Assembly: GCF_014651375.1 (NCBI RefSeq)
Contig: NZ_BMWT01000002.1
Location: 439,477 to 503,476, forward strand
Direction: 5' to 3'
DNA length: 64,000 bases
From: Tateyamaria omphalii
GTDB taxonomy: Bacteria > Pseudomonadota > Alphaproteobacteria > Rhodobacterales > Rhodobacteraceae
Shown here: positions 25,297-35,800 of the stretch, in pieces
Position numbering within the stretch: position 1 is the first letter of the stretch
Layout of the letters: every line of letters starts with the position of its first letter
The notes under the pieces: generated by a model
Database searches by the model: none
Told to the model about the DNA's origin: nothing
The model's input: the letters and a program-made list of their open reading frames with translations, nothing else
Translations under genes and position numbers: made by a program

Positions 25297-28200
25297 GTGA
25301 CTAGTGGGTATGACTCTGGCTCGACAGATTCGAGCAATCACATCGCAATCGTCGGTATGGCAGCGCACCTGCCAGGCAGCGCTACACTGCATCAGTATTG
25401 GTCCAACCTGCGCGATGGCTTGGAAAGCATACGACAGTACAGCCAGGAAGACTTGCTGGCAAATGGCGAAGATCGCGCTCGCCTGCTCCATCGCAATTAC
25501 GTCCCGGCTGCCGCACCTTTGGATCGGTTCGCCGACTTTGACGCTGGTTTCTTTGGGCTCAGCCCAAAAGAGGCGGCAATCATGGACCCGCAACATCGCC
25601 AGTTCCTCGAGGTGGCGTGGGAAGCCTTGGAAACAGCAGGCCATCCCCCGGAAAAATTTGACGGTCCAATCGGAGTCTATGCGGGCTGCGGTATGGGCAG
25701 CTATTTCTATTTCAATGTTTGCTCGAACTCGGCATTGGTCGACGACGTTGGTATGTTCCTGTTGCGCCACACGGGCAACGACAAGGACTTCCTCGCTACG
25801 CGGGTCAGTCACGCCTTTGACCTCAAGGGTCCAAGCGTGAATGTCCAAACCGCGTGTTCCACATCGCTTGTCGCCATTCACTACGCTGTTCAAAGCCTGC
25901 AATCCGGAGAAACCGATCTGGCGCTGGCCGGTGGATCAACCATCGAATTGCCCCAAGGCCGTGGTTACATCTACGAAGACGGTGAAATCCTGTCGCCTGA
26001 CGGGCACTGCCATGCGTTCGACCATCGCGCACAGGGCACGGTGTTTGGCAGTGGTGCAGGCGTTGTGGCCTTGCGTCGTCTTGAGGATGCCATCGCCGAT
26101 GGGGATCACATCTATGCGGTGATCCGCGGCACAGCCATCAACAATGATGGCGCCGCCAAGGCCGGATACCTGGCGCCAAGTGTGGATGGACAATCCGCGG
26201 CGGTCGCCGAAGCGCTGGCCATGGCAGACACGCCAGCGGAAACGATTGACTACGTAGAATGCCACGGCACGGGTACAAACCTGGGCGACCCCATTGAAAT
26301 CGCAGCCCTGACGCAAGCGTACCGAGAAGGCACCGATCTTTCGGGATACTGCCGCGTTGGCTCGGTTAAAACGAACATTGGTCACCTCGACACCGCAGCG
26401 GGTGTCGCGAGCACGATCAAGGTGGCACTTGCGCTTGAAAATGAGCAAATCCCGCCAAGCTTGGGCTATGAGCGCCCAAACCCAACCATCGATTTCGAAA
26501 CCAGCCCGTTTCTGGTCAATGACAAGCTGACGGATTGGGTCAGCACGTCCGGGCCACGCCGCGCCGGTGTGAATTCGTTGGGCGTGGGTGGAACCAACGC
26601 GCACGCCATTCTCGAACAGGCCCCTGCCCCGGCCGCACATGAACCAAGCGATTGGCCAACACACATCCTGACCCTCTCGGCCCGTTCAACGGCAGCCCTT
26701 GATCAAGCCTCGGCCAATCTTGCGGCACATTTGCGGTCGAATCCTGATCAACCGCTGGAGGACGTGGCCTTCACGCTCAAGGAAGGTCGCCGGGCATTCG
26801 AAAAGCGTCGGGTCGTTGTTGCCGATACACATGAAGAGGCTGCCGACCTGCTAGAACGTGCCGACCTGCGCAGGGTGTTCACACACACTGATGTCGGGGA
26901 AGATGCCGACGTCGTCTTCATGTTCCCTGGGGGTGGGGCACAATATGTCGGGATGGCTCGAAACCTCTACGAGACGGAGCCGGTTTTTGCCGATTGGATG
27001 GATCAAGGCCTCGATATTCTGGATGGCAAGATCGACTATGACATTCGCGGCCTTTGGTTGGCGGAAGGTCCCGCAGCGATAGATGCCGAGGAAAAGCTGA
27101 AAACGCCATCGATCCAGTTGCCGCTGATCATGATCACGGAATACGCGCTGGCGCAGCTGTGGATGTCGTGGGGCGTGATGCCAACGGCCCTGATCGGTCA
27201 CAGCATGGGCGAGAACACCGCGGCATGCCTGAGTGGTGTCATGTCATTCGAGGACTGTATCGGTCTGGTCCATTTGCGCGGAACGCTCTTTGACCGTGTC
27301 CCACCGGGCGGCATGCTCAGCGTTCCACTGTCAGAAGACGAGTTGCGTGCCGAAGTCGGCAATGACCTGGACGTTGCCAGTGTCAACGCACCCGGGCTGT
27401 CCGTGGTATCGGGTCCGGATGGGAAACTGGCCGAACTCGCAGCGAAACTGGCGGAACGCGAGATCGAGGCGCAGCGCGTGCCGATCAATATCGCTGCGCA
27501 TTCACGTATGCTCGATCCGATCCTGCCCGAGTTTGAGGCCTACTTGCGCTCCATCCAGTTGAACGCGCCAACGATCCCGATCATGTCGAACAGGTCCGGT
27601 CAGGAGTTGACAGTCGAGGACGCAATCGATCCGACCTATTGGGTCAAACACCTGCGAAACTGCGTTCTGTTTGCCGATGGGATCGTAACGCTCGCGGAAA
27701 AACGCGACCGCGTCTACCTGGAAGTCGGCCCTGGCAAGACACTCAGCTCTTTGGCCAAAGCCAGTGGCAAAGTGGAAGCACAGGCGGTTCTGAACTCGCT
27801 GCGTCACCCGGACGAAGATATCGCGGATGACGTGTTCTTTCTGCAGACCCTCGGCCGCCTTTGGGGCACAGGGATCGACATCGACTGGGACCAGATATGG
27901 GGAGAGGCCAAGCGGCGGCGTGTGCCGCTGCCCACCTACCCGTTCCAACGCAAGACATACTATATCGAGCCAGCCGAGGGCGCGCGCGCCGAGATTGATC
28001 CACCGCTGATGAAGATAGAAGGGATTGAGGATTGGGGGTATGCGCCCACGTGGCTGCCCCGTACCGCCCCCTGTCAGGTGGATGTTGCACATGATCTGTC
28101 GCAAGCCGAAAAACACGTCTGGCTGGTGTTCTGCGACAAAGCCGGGCTTGGAACGCGCTGTATCGCGCCACTCCGGGCGGCTGGTCACACTGTGATCGAA

Positions 28201-31200
28201 GTTTGGGCCGGCGACAATTTCGTACAAACAGGCGAGACGTCTTACACTCTTGCACCCGAACGTGGGCGTGAGGGGTATGACCTGCTGTTCGCCAGCTTGA
28301 TGCAACGTGGCATTGCACCCAACCGTATTGCCCATTTCTGGCTGGTCACAAGGGAAGAAGAATTCCGCCCAGGATCAAGCTTCTTCCATCGCAATATCGA
28401 ACAGGGCTTTTACAGCTTGATGTTCATCGCACAGGCTGTGAGCGAAGAAGGCTTGCCAACGCCGATCCAGATGACAGTTGCAACCAGCGGCGCTGTGCAA
28501 ATCCGGGACGAAGCGCTGCCTTACCCTGAAAAAGCAACATTGGCGGGTCCGACGCGGGTCATCCCACGAGAGCTGCCGGGCGTGACATGCCGGTCCATCG
28601 ACATCACGCTGCCAGAAGCGCCACAGGGACGTTGGCGCAAGAAGGTGCCCGACGATGGTCTGGACGCAACAGCACAAGTGTTGCTTGAAGAAATGCTCGC
28701 TGAACCCGGCCAATCGGACGCAGCAGTACGCAATGGACGTCGCTACGAACTCAGTATCCAGAAGACACCGATGGATCCTGTCGAGAATTTGACCGACGCC
28801 GCACCGGACGCAGGTGTATGGCTCATTACTGGCGGCTTCGGCGGGATTGGCCTGACTGTTGGGGCGCAGTTGGCACGCCACACGAAGGCCAAGCTGGTTC
28901 TGGTGTCGCGTGGCGAACTTCCCGACCGCGTCAACTGGGACCGCGAAATTCGCGACCGGCATCCCGGAGACACGACGCGTCAACGCATCGAAGCCGTCAA
29001 GCAGCTAGAAGCCGATGGTGCTGACGTCATGACCGTTTCAGCGGATGTGTGCAACGTGACCCAGATGCAGGCAGCTATCGCAGCTGCTACGGAGCGCTTT
29101 GGCCCCATCGATGGCGTCATCCACGCAGCCGGAGCCATCAATGACGCACCACTTCTGACGAAAGATGTCAGTTCGGTGGAAAACGTGTTCTCTGCCAAGG
29201 TCCACGGTACGCAAGTTCTGGATGGGTTGTTCCCCGATGGATCCATAAAGGTGATGGTGCTGTTCTCATCGACCAGCACCGTTACCGCACCGGCAGGTCA
29301 GATTGATTACGTCGCCGCGAACGAATACCTGAATGCCTATGCAAAGGCGCGCAGTGGTGACGCAACCCGGGTGTTGGCCATCAACTGGGGTATCTGGAAA
29401 GATGTCGGCATGGCAGCCGAGGCGATGGCGGAACGTCAGGGTGACGTGCCGGAAGAAGAATACCGTCCTGTACAACTGCCGCTATTTGACGAAACCGGCT
29501 TCGACGCCACCGGCAACCGTGTCTATACTGCTGAATACACGCCTTCGGAACGCTGGATCCTCGATGAACACCGAACAATAGACGGTGCCGCGCTGGTGCC
29601 TGGAACCGGTTACATAGAACTCATTGCAGAGGCACTGCGCGGCAATGGGGAGGCAGGTGCATTTGAAATACGCGATCTGTACTTTTTCTCGCCGCTCCAA
29701 GTCGATGACGACACGCGTCGCGAGGTCCGTTTGAGCCTTGCACGGAGTGACGAAGGGTATCAGGTTGAGATCAGAAGCGATGTCCAGATGGATGGTCGCA
29801 CAGGCTACCACCTGAATGCACAAGCAACCGTCGCAATTGGTCACTTACCAACACCGGGTCAGATTGACCTGGCAACGATCAGGGCCCGAATGGACCGGGT
29901 TGAGAATGCGGCGCCCGGCAACACTCTGAAGTCGCTGCAAGAGGCAAACTTGCTGTTCGGCCCCCGGTGGCGCGTGCTTCAAAGCACGGCATATGGTCAG
30001 GATGAAGGCATTGCCGAGCTTACCTTGCCCAGCGCGTTCCGCTCCGATCTGAATGCTGGGGTCGAGGTGCACCCTGCCATTCTTGACCTCGCTACAGGTT
30101 GGGCAATGGAGCTCGTGCCGGGCTATGACCCGTCGCATCTTTGGGTGCCCGTTTCCTACGGTTCGGTTGCAATCCATGGGCCACTGCCTGCAACCATTCG
30201 CAGCTGGGTTCGTATTTCGAGCGAAGACTGCGGCGATGGTTCCGCCGCGTTTGATGTGACATTGACCGACACAGATGGCCTTGTGGTGATGGAGATCAAA
30301 GACTTCTCTATTCACCGGATCGAGGCAACGACAGCATTACAAACGACGAAGGCTGACACCAGTAGCATCCTCTTCCTGGACGATCCACAAGCAGAACATC
30401 GCGCACTTTCGCCCGCAGAAGAACGGCTGGCGCATAATCTGAGCCAAGGCATCGAACCAGCCGAAGGTGCTGAGGCCTTTGCACGTGCGCTGGCGCAGTC
30501 GCGGCCCCAGATCATCGTGTCCTCGCTGGATCCGGTAGGTTTGCACCGTCAGGTGGGCGCGTTGGCCGACACCGATACAGGCGAAGACAAAGCGTTCCAA
30601 CGCCCTGAAATTGAAAGCGATTTCGTTGCTCCGCGTAACGATATCGAACGTACTCTGGCCGGTTTCTGGCAAAGCTTGCTGGGGATTGAAACGATCGGCG
30701 TGGATGATAGTTTCTTCGACCTTGGCGGGCATTCCCTGATCGCCGTGCGATTGTTTGCAATGGTCAAAAAGACATATCGCGTGGAGTTCCCCATCTCTGT
30801 GCTTTTTGAATCTCCAACAATCGCCAGTATCTCGGAGCGGATTGCCGAACGTATTGGACATGACGGTACTGATGGCACTCCGGAAGCAGGTGACGACGCC
30901 TCCAAAGTACGGTCCGCACCAACCCAACGCAGATTCACGCATCTTGTGCCCATGCATAGCGGTGAAGGCGGTCAGAAGACGCCCTTCTTCCTGGTTGCAG
31001 GTATGTTTGGCAACGTGCTCAACCTGCGTCACCTCGCCAACATTATTGGGGCGGGCCGGCCATTCTTCGGGCTGCAAGCCAGAGGGCTTTACGGCGATGA
31101 CGCACCGCATGACACGCTGCAGGAAGCAGCCTCGGACTACATTGCCGAAATGCGGCAGGTGCAGCCAAATGGTCCATACCTGATTGGCGGTTTCTCAGGT

Positions 31201-31785
31201 GGTGGCCTGACCGCTTACGAGATGGCACATCAATTGGAAGAAGCTGGCGAGCAGGTCGATCTTGTTGTCATGCTCGACACGCCACTGCCATTGCGCCCAC
31301 CCTTATCCCGACAAGACAAGGCAATGGTCAAGCTGGGACACTTCCGCGAGAAAGGTCTGGGATACCTGATCGAGTGGGCCAAAGACCGCTACGCATGGGA
31401 AATGCGCAGGTTCCGCCCACAAGAGGAAGCGCCTGTTGATGCCCAATTCCATGACCAGGCCATTGAAGCAGCATTCATGAACGCACTGCCCCGCTACGAG
31501 CTGAAACGGTGGCATGGCAACGTTGTTCTGTTCCGTCCGCCACTGCAGAAACGGTGGAAGGTGTCTGGTGGACGCTATGTAACTGCAGACAAGGAATACG
31601 TTTACGATGACAATGATTGGGGACCATGGCTGGATAATCTGGCCGTGATCGAAGTGCCCGGAGATCACGACTCGATGGTGCTTGAACCCAATGTCAGGGT
31701 CCTCGCCGCGGAGATGCGACGTTGCATCGAAGAAGCCGAGGCGCTCTCAGTACTGTCAGTCCAAACACCAAAGGCAGCGGAGTGA
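25297..31785 (+). CDS. Single-module type I polyketide synthase (KS-AT-KR-DH-ACP-TE)
   Basis: A 2162-residue enzyme from GTG 25297 (GGAG 9 nt upstream; an in-frame TTG at 25282 is less likely). KS about 14-430: Cys187 in QTACSTSL, then VECHGTGT and KTNIGHL. AT about 540-840: Ser636 in GHSMGE; the specificity loop reads AAHS instead of malonyl-type HAFH or methylmalonyl-type YASH. KR about 1165-1400: TGGFGGIG, Tyr1338 in DYVAANEYLN. DH about 1410-1690: His1425 in EHRTIDGAALVPG and HPAILD. ACP: Ser1813 in LGGHSL. TE: Ser1967 in GFSGGG, His2124. No ER is seen. KR lies before DH, the reverse of the usual order. It should make a beta-hydroxy or enoyl product released by its own TE. It heads an operon with glycosyltransferases, so the acyl chain may decorate a sugar polymer or lipid. 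Confidence 0.93.
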   Translation: MTSGYDSGSTDSSNHIAIVGMAAHLPGSATLHQYWSNLRDGLESIRQYSQEDLLANGEDRARLLHRNYVPAAAPLDRFADFDAGFFGLSPKEAAIMDPQHRQFLEVAWEALETAGHPPEKFDGPIGVYAGCGMGSYFYFNVCSNSALVDDVGMFLLRHTGNDKDFLATRVSHAFDLKGPSVNVQTACSTSLVAIHYAVQSLQSGETDLALAGGSTIELPQGRGYIYEDGEILSPDGHCHAFDHRAQGTVFGSGAGVVALRRLEDAIADGDHIYAVIRGTAINNDGAAKAGYLAPSVDGQSAAVAEALAMADTPAETIDYVECHGTGTNLGDPIEIAALTQAYREGTDLSGYCRVGSVKTNIGHLDTAAGVASTIKVALALENEQIPPSLGYERPNPTIDFETSPFLVNDKLTDWVSTSGPRRAGVNSLGVGGTNAHAILEQAPAPAAHEPSDWPTHILTLSARSTAALDQASANLAAHLRSNPDQPLEDVAFTLKEGRRAFEKRRVVVADTHEEAADLLERADLRRVFTHTDVGEDADVVFMFPGGGAQYVGMARNLYETEPVFADWMDQGLDILDGKIDYDIRGLWLAEGPAAIDAEEKLKTPSIQLPLIMITEYALAQLWMSWGVMPTALIGHSMGENTAACLSGVMSFEDCIGLVHLRGTLFDRVPPGGMLSVPLSEDELRAEVGNDLDVASVNAPGLSVVSGPDGKLAELAAKLAEREIEAQRVPINIAAHSRMLDPILPEFEAYLRSIQLNAPTIPIMSNRSGQELTVEDAIDPTYWVKHLRNCVLFADGIVTLAEKRDRVYLEVGPGKTLSSLAKASGKVEAQAVLNSLRHPDEDIADDVFFLQTLGRLWGTGIDIDWDQIWGEAKRRRVPLPTYPFQRKTYYIEPAEGARAEIDPPLMKIEGIEDWGYAPTWLPRTAPCQVDVAHDLSQAEKHVWLVFCDKAGLGTRCIAPLRAAGHTVIEVWAGDNFVQTGETSYTLAPERGREGYDLLFASLMQRGIAPNRIAHFWLVTREEEFRPGSSFFHRNIEQGFYSLMFIAQAVSEEGLPTPIQMTVATSGAVQIRDEALPYPEKATLAGPTRVIPRELPGVTCRSIDITLPEAPQGRWRKKVPDDGLDATAQVLLEEMLAEPGQSDAAVRNGRRYELSIQKTPMDPVENLTDAAPDAGVWLITGGFGGIGLTVGAQLARHTKAKLVLVSRGELPDRVNWDREIRDRHPGDTTRQRIEAVKQLEADGADVMTVSADVCNVTQMQAAIAAATERFGPIDGVIHAAGAINDAPLLTKDVSSVENVFSAKVHGTQVLDGLFPDGSIKVMVLFSSTSTVTAPAGQIDYVAANEYLNAYAKARSGDATRVLAINWGIWKDVGMAAEAMAERQGDVPEEEYRPVQLPLFDETGFDATGNRVYTAEYTPSERWILDEHRTIDGAALVPGTGYIELIAEALRGNGEAGAFEIRDLYFFSPLQVDDDTRREVRLSLARSDEGYQVEIRSDVQMDGRTGYHLNAQATVAIGHLPTPGQIDLATIRARMDRVENAAPGNTLKSLQEANLLFGPRWRVLQSTAYGQDEGIAELTLPSAFRSDLNAGVEVHPAILDLATGWAMELVPGYDPSHLWVPVSYGSVAIHGPLPATIRSWVRISSEDCGDGSAAFDVTLTDTDGLVVMEIKDFSIHRIEATTALQTTKADTSSILFLDDPQAEHRALSPAEERLAHNLSQGIEPAEGAEAFARALAQSRPQIIVSSLDPVGLHRQVGALADTDTGEDKAFQRPEIESDFVAPRNDIERTLAGFWQSLLGIETIGVDDSFFDLGGHSLIAVRLFAMVKKTYRVEFPISVLFESPTIASISERIAERIGHDGTDGTPEAGDDASKVRSAPTQRRFTHLVPMHSGEGGQKTPFFLVAGMFGNVLNLRHLANIIGAGRPFFGLQARGLYGDDAPHDTLQEAASDYIAEMRQVQPNGPYLIGGFSGGGLTAYEMAHQLEEAGEQVDLVVMLDTPLPLRPPLSRQDKAMVKLGHFREKGLGYLIEWAKDRYAWEMRRFRPQEEAPVDAQFHDQAIEAAFMNALPRYELKRWHGNVVLFRPPLQKRWKVSGGRYVTADKEYVYDDNDWGPWLDNLAVIEVPGDHDSMVLEPNVRVLAAEMRRCIEEAEALSVLSVQTPKAAE

Positions 31786-31788
31786 AAC

Positions 31789-32790
31789 ATGGCTGACCCT
31801 CGCCTTCTTGTTGTTGTCCTGAATTTTCGCACGCCAGAAATGACGCTGCGCGCGGCCGAAGCAGCCTTGCGTGAGATGGAAGGTTTGTCGGCCGAAATGG
31901 TCATTGTCGACAACGAGTCCGGAGACGGATCGTTGGAAACGATGCGAACCGAAGCAGAGGCACGCGGTTGGACTGGAAATAGCCTTGTTCGTGTTGTCGG
32001 CTCGGGCCGAAACGGTGGCTTTGGCGCTGGCAACAATTTTGGCATTCGCCAACACATGTCTGACGGATCGATCCCGGATTTTGTGTATTGCCTAAACTCC
32101 GACGCCTTTCCCGATACCGGCGCGATCAAGGCGCTACTGGATGCAATTCAAGCCGACCCTCTGATCGGCATGGCGGGCAGCTATATTCATGGACCCGACG
32201 GGGTGCCGCACGAAACAACATTCCGCTTTCCGTCGATTGCCGGAGAGTTGGAGGGGGCCGCTCGTACAGGACCGATCAGTCGACTTCTCAAGAACTCCAT
32301 CGTGGCGCTCCCTGTTCCGGAGCAAAGCCGTCAGGTGGATTGGCTGGCAGGCGCCAGCGTTATGATGCGCCAGTCGATGCTGGATAAAATCGGCCTCTTC
32401 GATGAAACTTTTTTCCTCTATTTTGAAGAAACGGATCTGTGCAGACGGGCACATCTTGCCGGGTACAAGACCGTCTACATCCGCGAAAGCGAAGTGACGC
32501 ATATCGGATCAGTTTCCACCGGAATGAAGACGTGGGACCGGGTGCCCAGCTACTGGTTCGACTCGCGACGCTACTATTTCATCAAAAACCACGGTCGTCT
32601 TTATGCGACGATCGCGACCCTTGCCCATGTAACCGGAGCATTGATCTGGCGGCTTCGATGCGCCCTTTCACGGCGAAAAACGGATGATCCAAACCGCTTT
32701 CTCGCTGATCTTGTGCAGCACAGTCTCAGCACACAACCGCGTACAAAACACCATGCCGGACAAACTGCCGAAGTGACGACCAGTGACTAA
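31789..32790 (+). CDS. Glycosyltransferase family 2 (rhamnosyltransferase-like)
   Basis: A 333-residue GT-A enzyme located between the PKS and NRPS genes, 3 nt after the PKS stop. Motifs: LLVVVLNFRTPEMTL, VIVDNESGDGS, FVYCLNSDAFP (DxD-like region), VDWLAGASVMMRQ and FFLYFEETDLCRRA. This arrangement is typical of WbbL/RfbF-type rhamnosyltransferases, but the donor sugar is not proven. Its position inside the operon ties sugar transfer directly to the polyketide and peptide steps. Confidence 0.88.
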   Translation: MADPRLLVVVLNFRTPEMTLRAAEAALREMEGLSAEMVIVDNESGDGSLETMRTEAEARGWTGNSLVRVVGSGRNGGFGAGNNFGIRQHMSDGSIPDFVYCLNSDAFPDTGAIKALLDAIQADPLIGMAGSYIHGPDGVPHETTFRFPSIAGELEGAARTGPISRLLKNSIVALPVPEQSRQVDWLAGASVMMRQSMLDKIGLFDETFFLYFEETDLCRRAHLAGYKTVYIRESEVTHIGSVSTGMKTWDRVPSYWFDSRRYYFIKNHGRLYATIATLAHVTGALIWRLRCALSRRKTDDPNRFLADLVQHSLSTQPRTKHHAGQTAEVTTSD

Positions 32791-32817
32791 AGTTCTTTTG
32801 ATAACAGTGGTATTTTA

Positions 32818-35800
32818 ATGATGACCTTTTCTTCCATCCTGATCGGCGATGAGTCCCTACTCGTCCAGTGCGGAGAAATCCTTCGCGACCGCAATCACAC
32901 AATCGGCGCTGTTGTCACGCGTTCGCCTGCAATTGCAGATTGGGCACGCAATCAAGGTATTCGAACAGAAGAACCGGGGCGCGATCTGGCACAGCGCCTG
33001 TCAGGCCTCTCGGTAGACTGGCTTTTCAGTATAGCGAACCTGTCGCTGATCCCGCAGGACGTGCTTGCATTGCCAAGCAAGGGGGCGGTCAATTTCCATG
33101 ATGGTCCCTTGCCCGCATATGCGGGACTGAATGTTCCGGTATGGGCGCTGCTCAATGGTGAAACACAGCATGGCATCACGTGGCACATGATCACTGCCGG
33201 CGTCGACCGCGGCGACGTGGTGATGCGCAATTCGTTTGGAATTGAACCCGACGAAACCGCTTTCAGTCTCAATGCAAAATGCTTTGCTGCCGCAATCGAA
33301 AGCTTTACGCCACTTGTCGAAGCCATCGAAACAGACAGCTTGGCGCCAGAAGTGCAGGACTTCACAAATCGGACGGTTTACGCGCGTGCTGACAGGCCCG
33401 CAGGCGCTGGCCGCGTCGATTTCAACTGGCCGGCTCAAAAGATCGCGCAGATGGTCCGCGCGCTGGATCATGGGACCTATCGAAACCCGCTGACGACAGC
33501 CAAAGTCGATCTGGGCACACGTATCGCAAGTATCGGCTCTGCCAAGGTTGAAACGATTGATGTCGCCACCCCCGGCACCGTTGTGTCAGTCCATAGCGAC
33601 GCAATTGTTGTCGCGACGGTCGACGGAGGCATCGCATTGTCGGGCTTTTCTGACTCGTCTGGTACACCAATTCCCCTGTCCGATGTTGCCAAACCAGGCG
33701 ATATTCTTCCAACGCTGGACGACGTGGACATCTTGACCAATGCCTTGGCACAAGCAGCATCAGATGAAGCGCGCGTGTCTCAGTTGCTCACAGATCCCTT
33801 GCCGTCATCAACTGGGCTTGCAGGTGTAGCCACGCCGCAGCAGGTCGTCGCGCATTTACAAATCAAACTTGCCCACACACCGGAAACAGCACAGCTTGCC
33901 GGTCTCGTAGCCGCCGCTGCGCTGAACAGCACAGCAGAGGATGCCATAGACATCGCTTATGCAACTGATCCCGCACCCTGCCCTGCAGGGTATCTGAGCG
34001 ATTGGGTGCCATTGCGCCTGAAAGCTGGTGGAGATGTTACGTTTGCCACTCTGACCCAGAAAACGGCGGCTCAACTTGAACGCACCCGGGCTCATCCCGC
34101 CTTTCCTCTCGACATCGTTGTCCGCGATCCAGGCATCAGTGCAATCACGTCACCGGAACTTGGCCTGAGTGAAGCAAGCAAGGGTAACCTTATTGTCGGA
34201 ACTGCGCTGACGGTTCACATTTCGGATGGCGGCATGTCGCTGTTTTATGACAGCACTCGGGTGGATGCTGAAACTGCTCAGCTCTTCGCTGGCCGAATTG
34301 AAACAATCGCTGCCGCAGTTACGCAGGACGGCGAGATCGCCGTTGCTTCCATCCAAACGCTTTCGGGGCATGAACGGGAGTTGGTGACCCACGGCTGGAA
34401 CCAAACCGACGCAGATTATGATCGCGGCCTGACGATGCATGCCGCCTTCGAAGCGCAAGTGGCGCGCACACCTGACGCCACGGCCCTTGTCTTTGATGAC
34501 AAGAGTATGACCTACGCCGCTCTGGATGCGCGCGCGAACCAGTTGGCGCAGGTTCTGTGTGACATGGGCGCAGGTCCCGGGACATTTGTAGGATTGCACC
34601 TTGATCGTTCCATTGAGCTTGTCGTTGCAGGTTTGGCCATTCTGAAATCCGGCGCAGCCTATGTGCCACTTGATCCGGCCTATCCCGCTGACCGTGTTGC
34701 GCTGTATGTAGAAGACAGTGGTGCCCGGATTATCGTTACATCTCAAGCGCTGCACGATCAGGTGCCTGCGGGTAGCGCAGAGACCATTTTGATCGACGCC
34801 GACCCGCGCATCGACGCTGCACCGTCCAGCTCGGTTGACACGCGCGTTACGGCGAGCGACCCGGCCTATCTGATCTACACTTCGGGTTCGACCGGGCGAC
34901 CAAAGGGCGTTGTGCTTGAGCATCGCAATGCCGCGAACTTCTTTTGCGGCATGGACGCGCGGGTTCCGCACGAAGCATCCAGCACATGGCTGGCGGTCAC
35001 AAGCCTCAGCTTCGACATCTCTGTTCTCGAACTGTTTTACACACTTGCCCGTGGCTTCAAGGTTGTCATCGCCAGTGATGAGGCCCGCCTGACACCTTCG
35101 GACGGGACTACACGTTCTGAAAACGGCATGGATTTCAGCCTGTTCTACTGGGGCAATGACGATGGCGTTGGGCCCAAGAAATACGAGCTCCTGCTTGAAG
35201 GCGCCAAATTTGCAGATGAACACGGCTTCTGCGCCGTCTGGACGCCGGAACGGCACTTTGCCGCGTTCGGTGGCCCCTACCCCAACCCATCCGTCACCGG
35301 TGCAGCCGTTGCAGCCGTGACTAAAAACATTGGGGTCCGCGCAGGCAGCTGCGTTGCACCGCTGCACCATACAGCACGCATCGCGGAAGAATGGGCTGTG
35401 ATCGACAACCTGTCCAACGGTCGCGCGGGCTTGGCCATCGCATCCGGCTGGCAGCCGGACGACTTCCTGCTGCGCCCAGAAAACATGCCCCCCAACAACA
35501 AGCCCGCCATGCTGGAAGCCATCGAAACCCTCCGTAAGCTCTGGCGCGGCGAGCCTGTGGCATTCGATCGCCCGCTCGGCGGCACCATCGACATCGTTAC
35601 CCAACCACGTCCTGTGTCCAAGGAAGTACCCATCTGGGTCACAACCGCTGGCAACCCTGAAACATGGAAGGAAGCCGGTCGGATCGGTGCGAACGTTCTT
35701 ACGCACCTGCTGGGCCAAAGCATCGAAGAGGTCGCAGACAAGATCAAAATCTACCACGCGGCGCTCCGCGAGGTTGGCCGCAATCCCGCAGACCATACCG

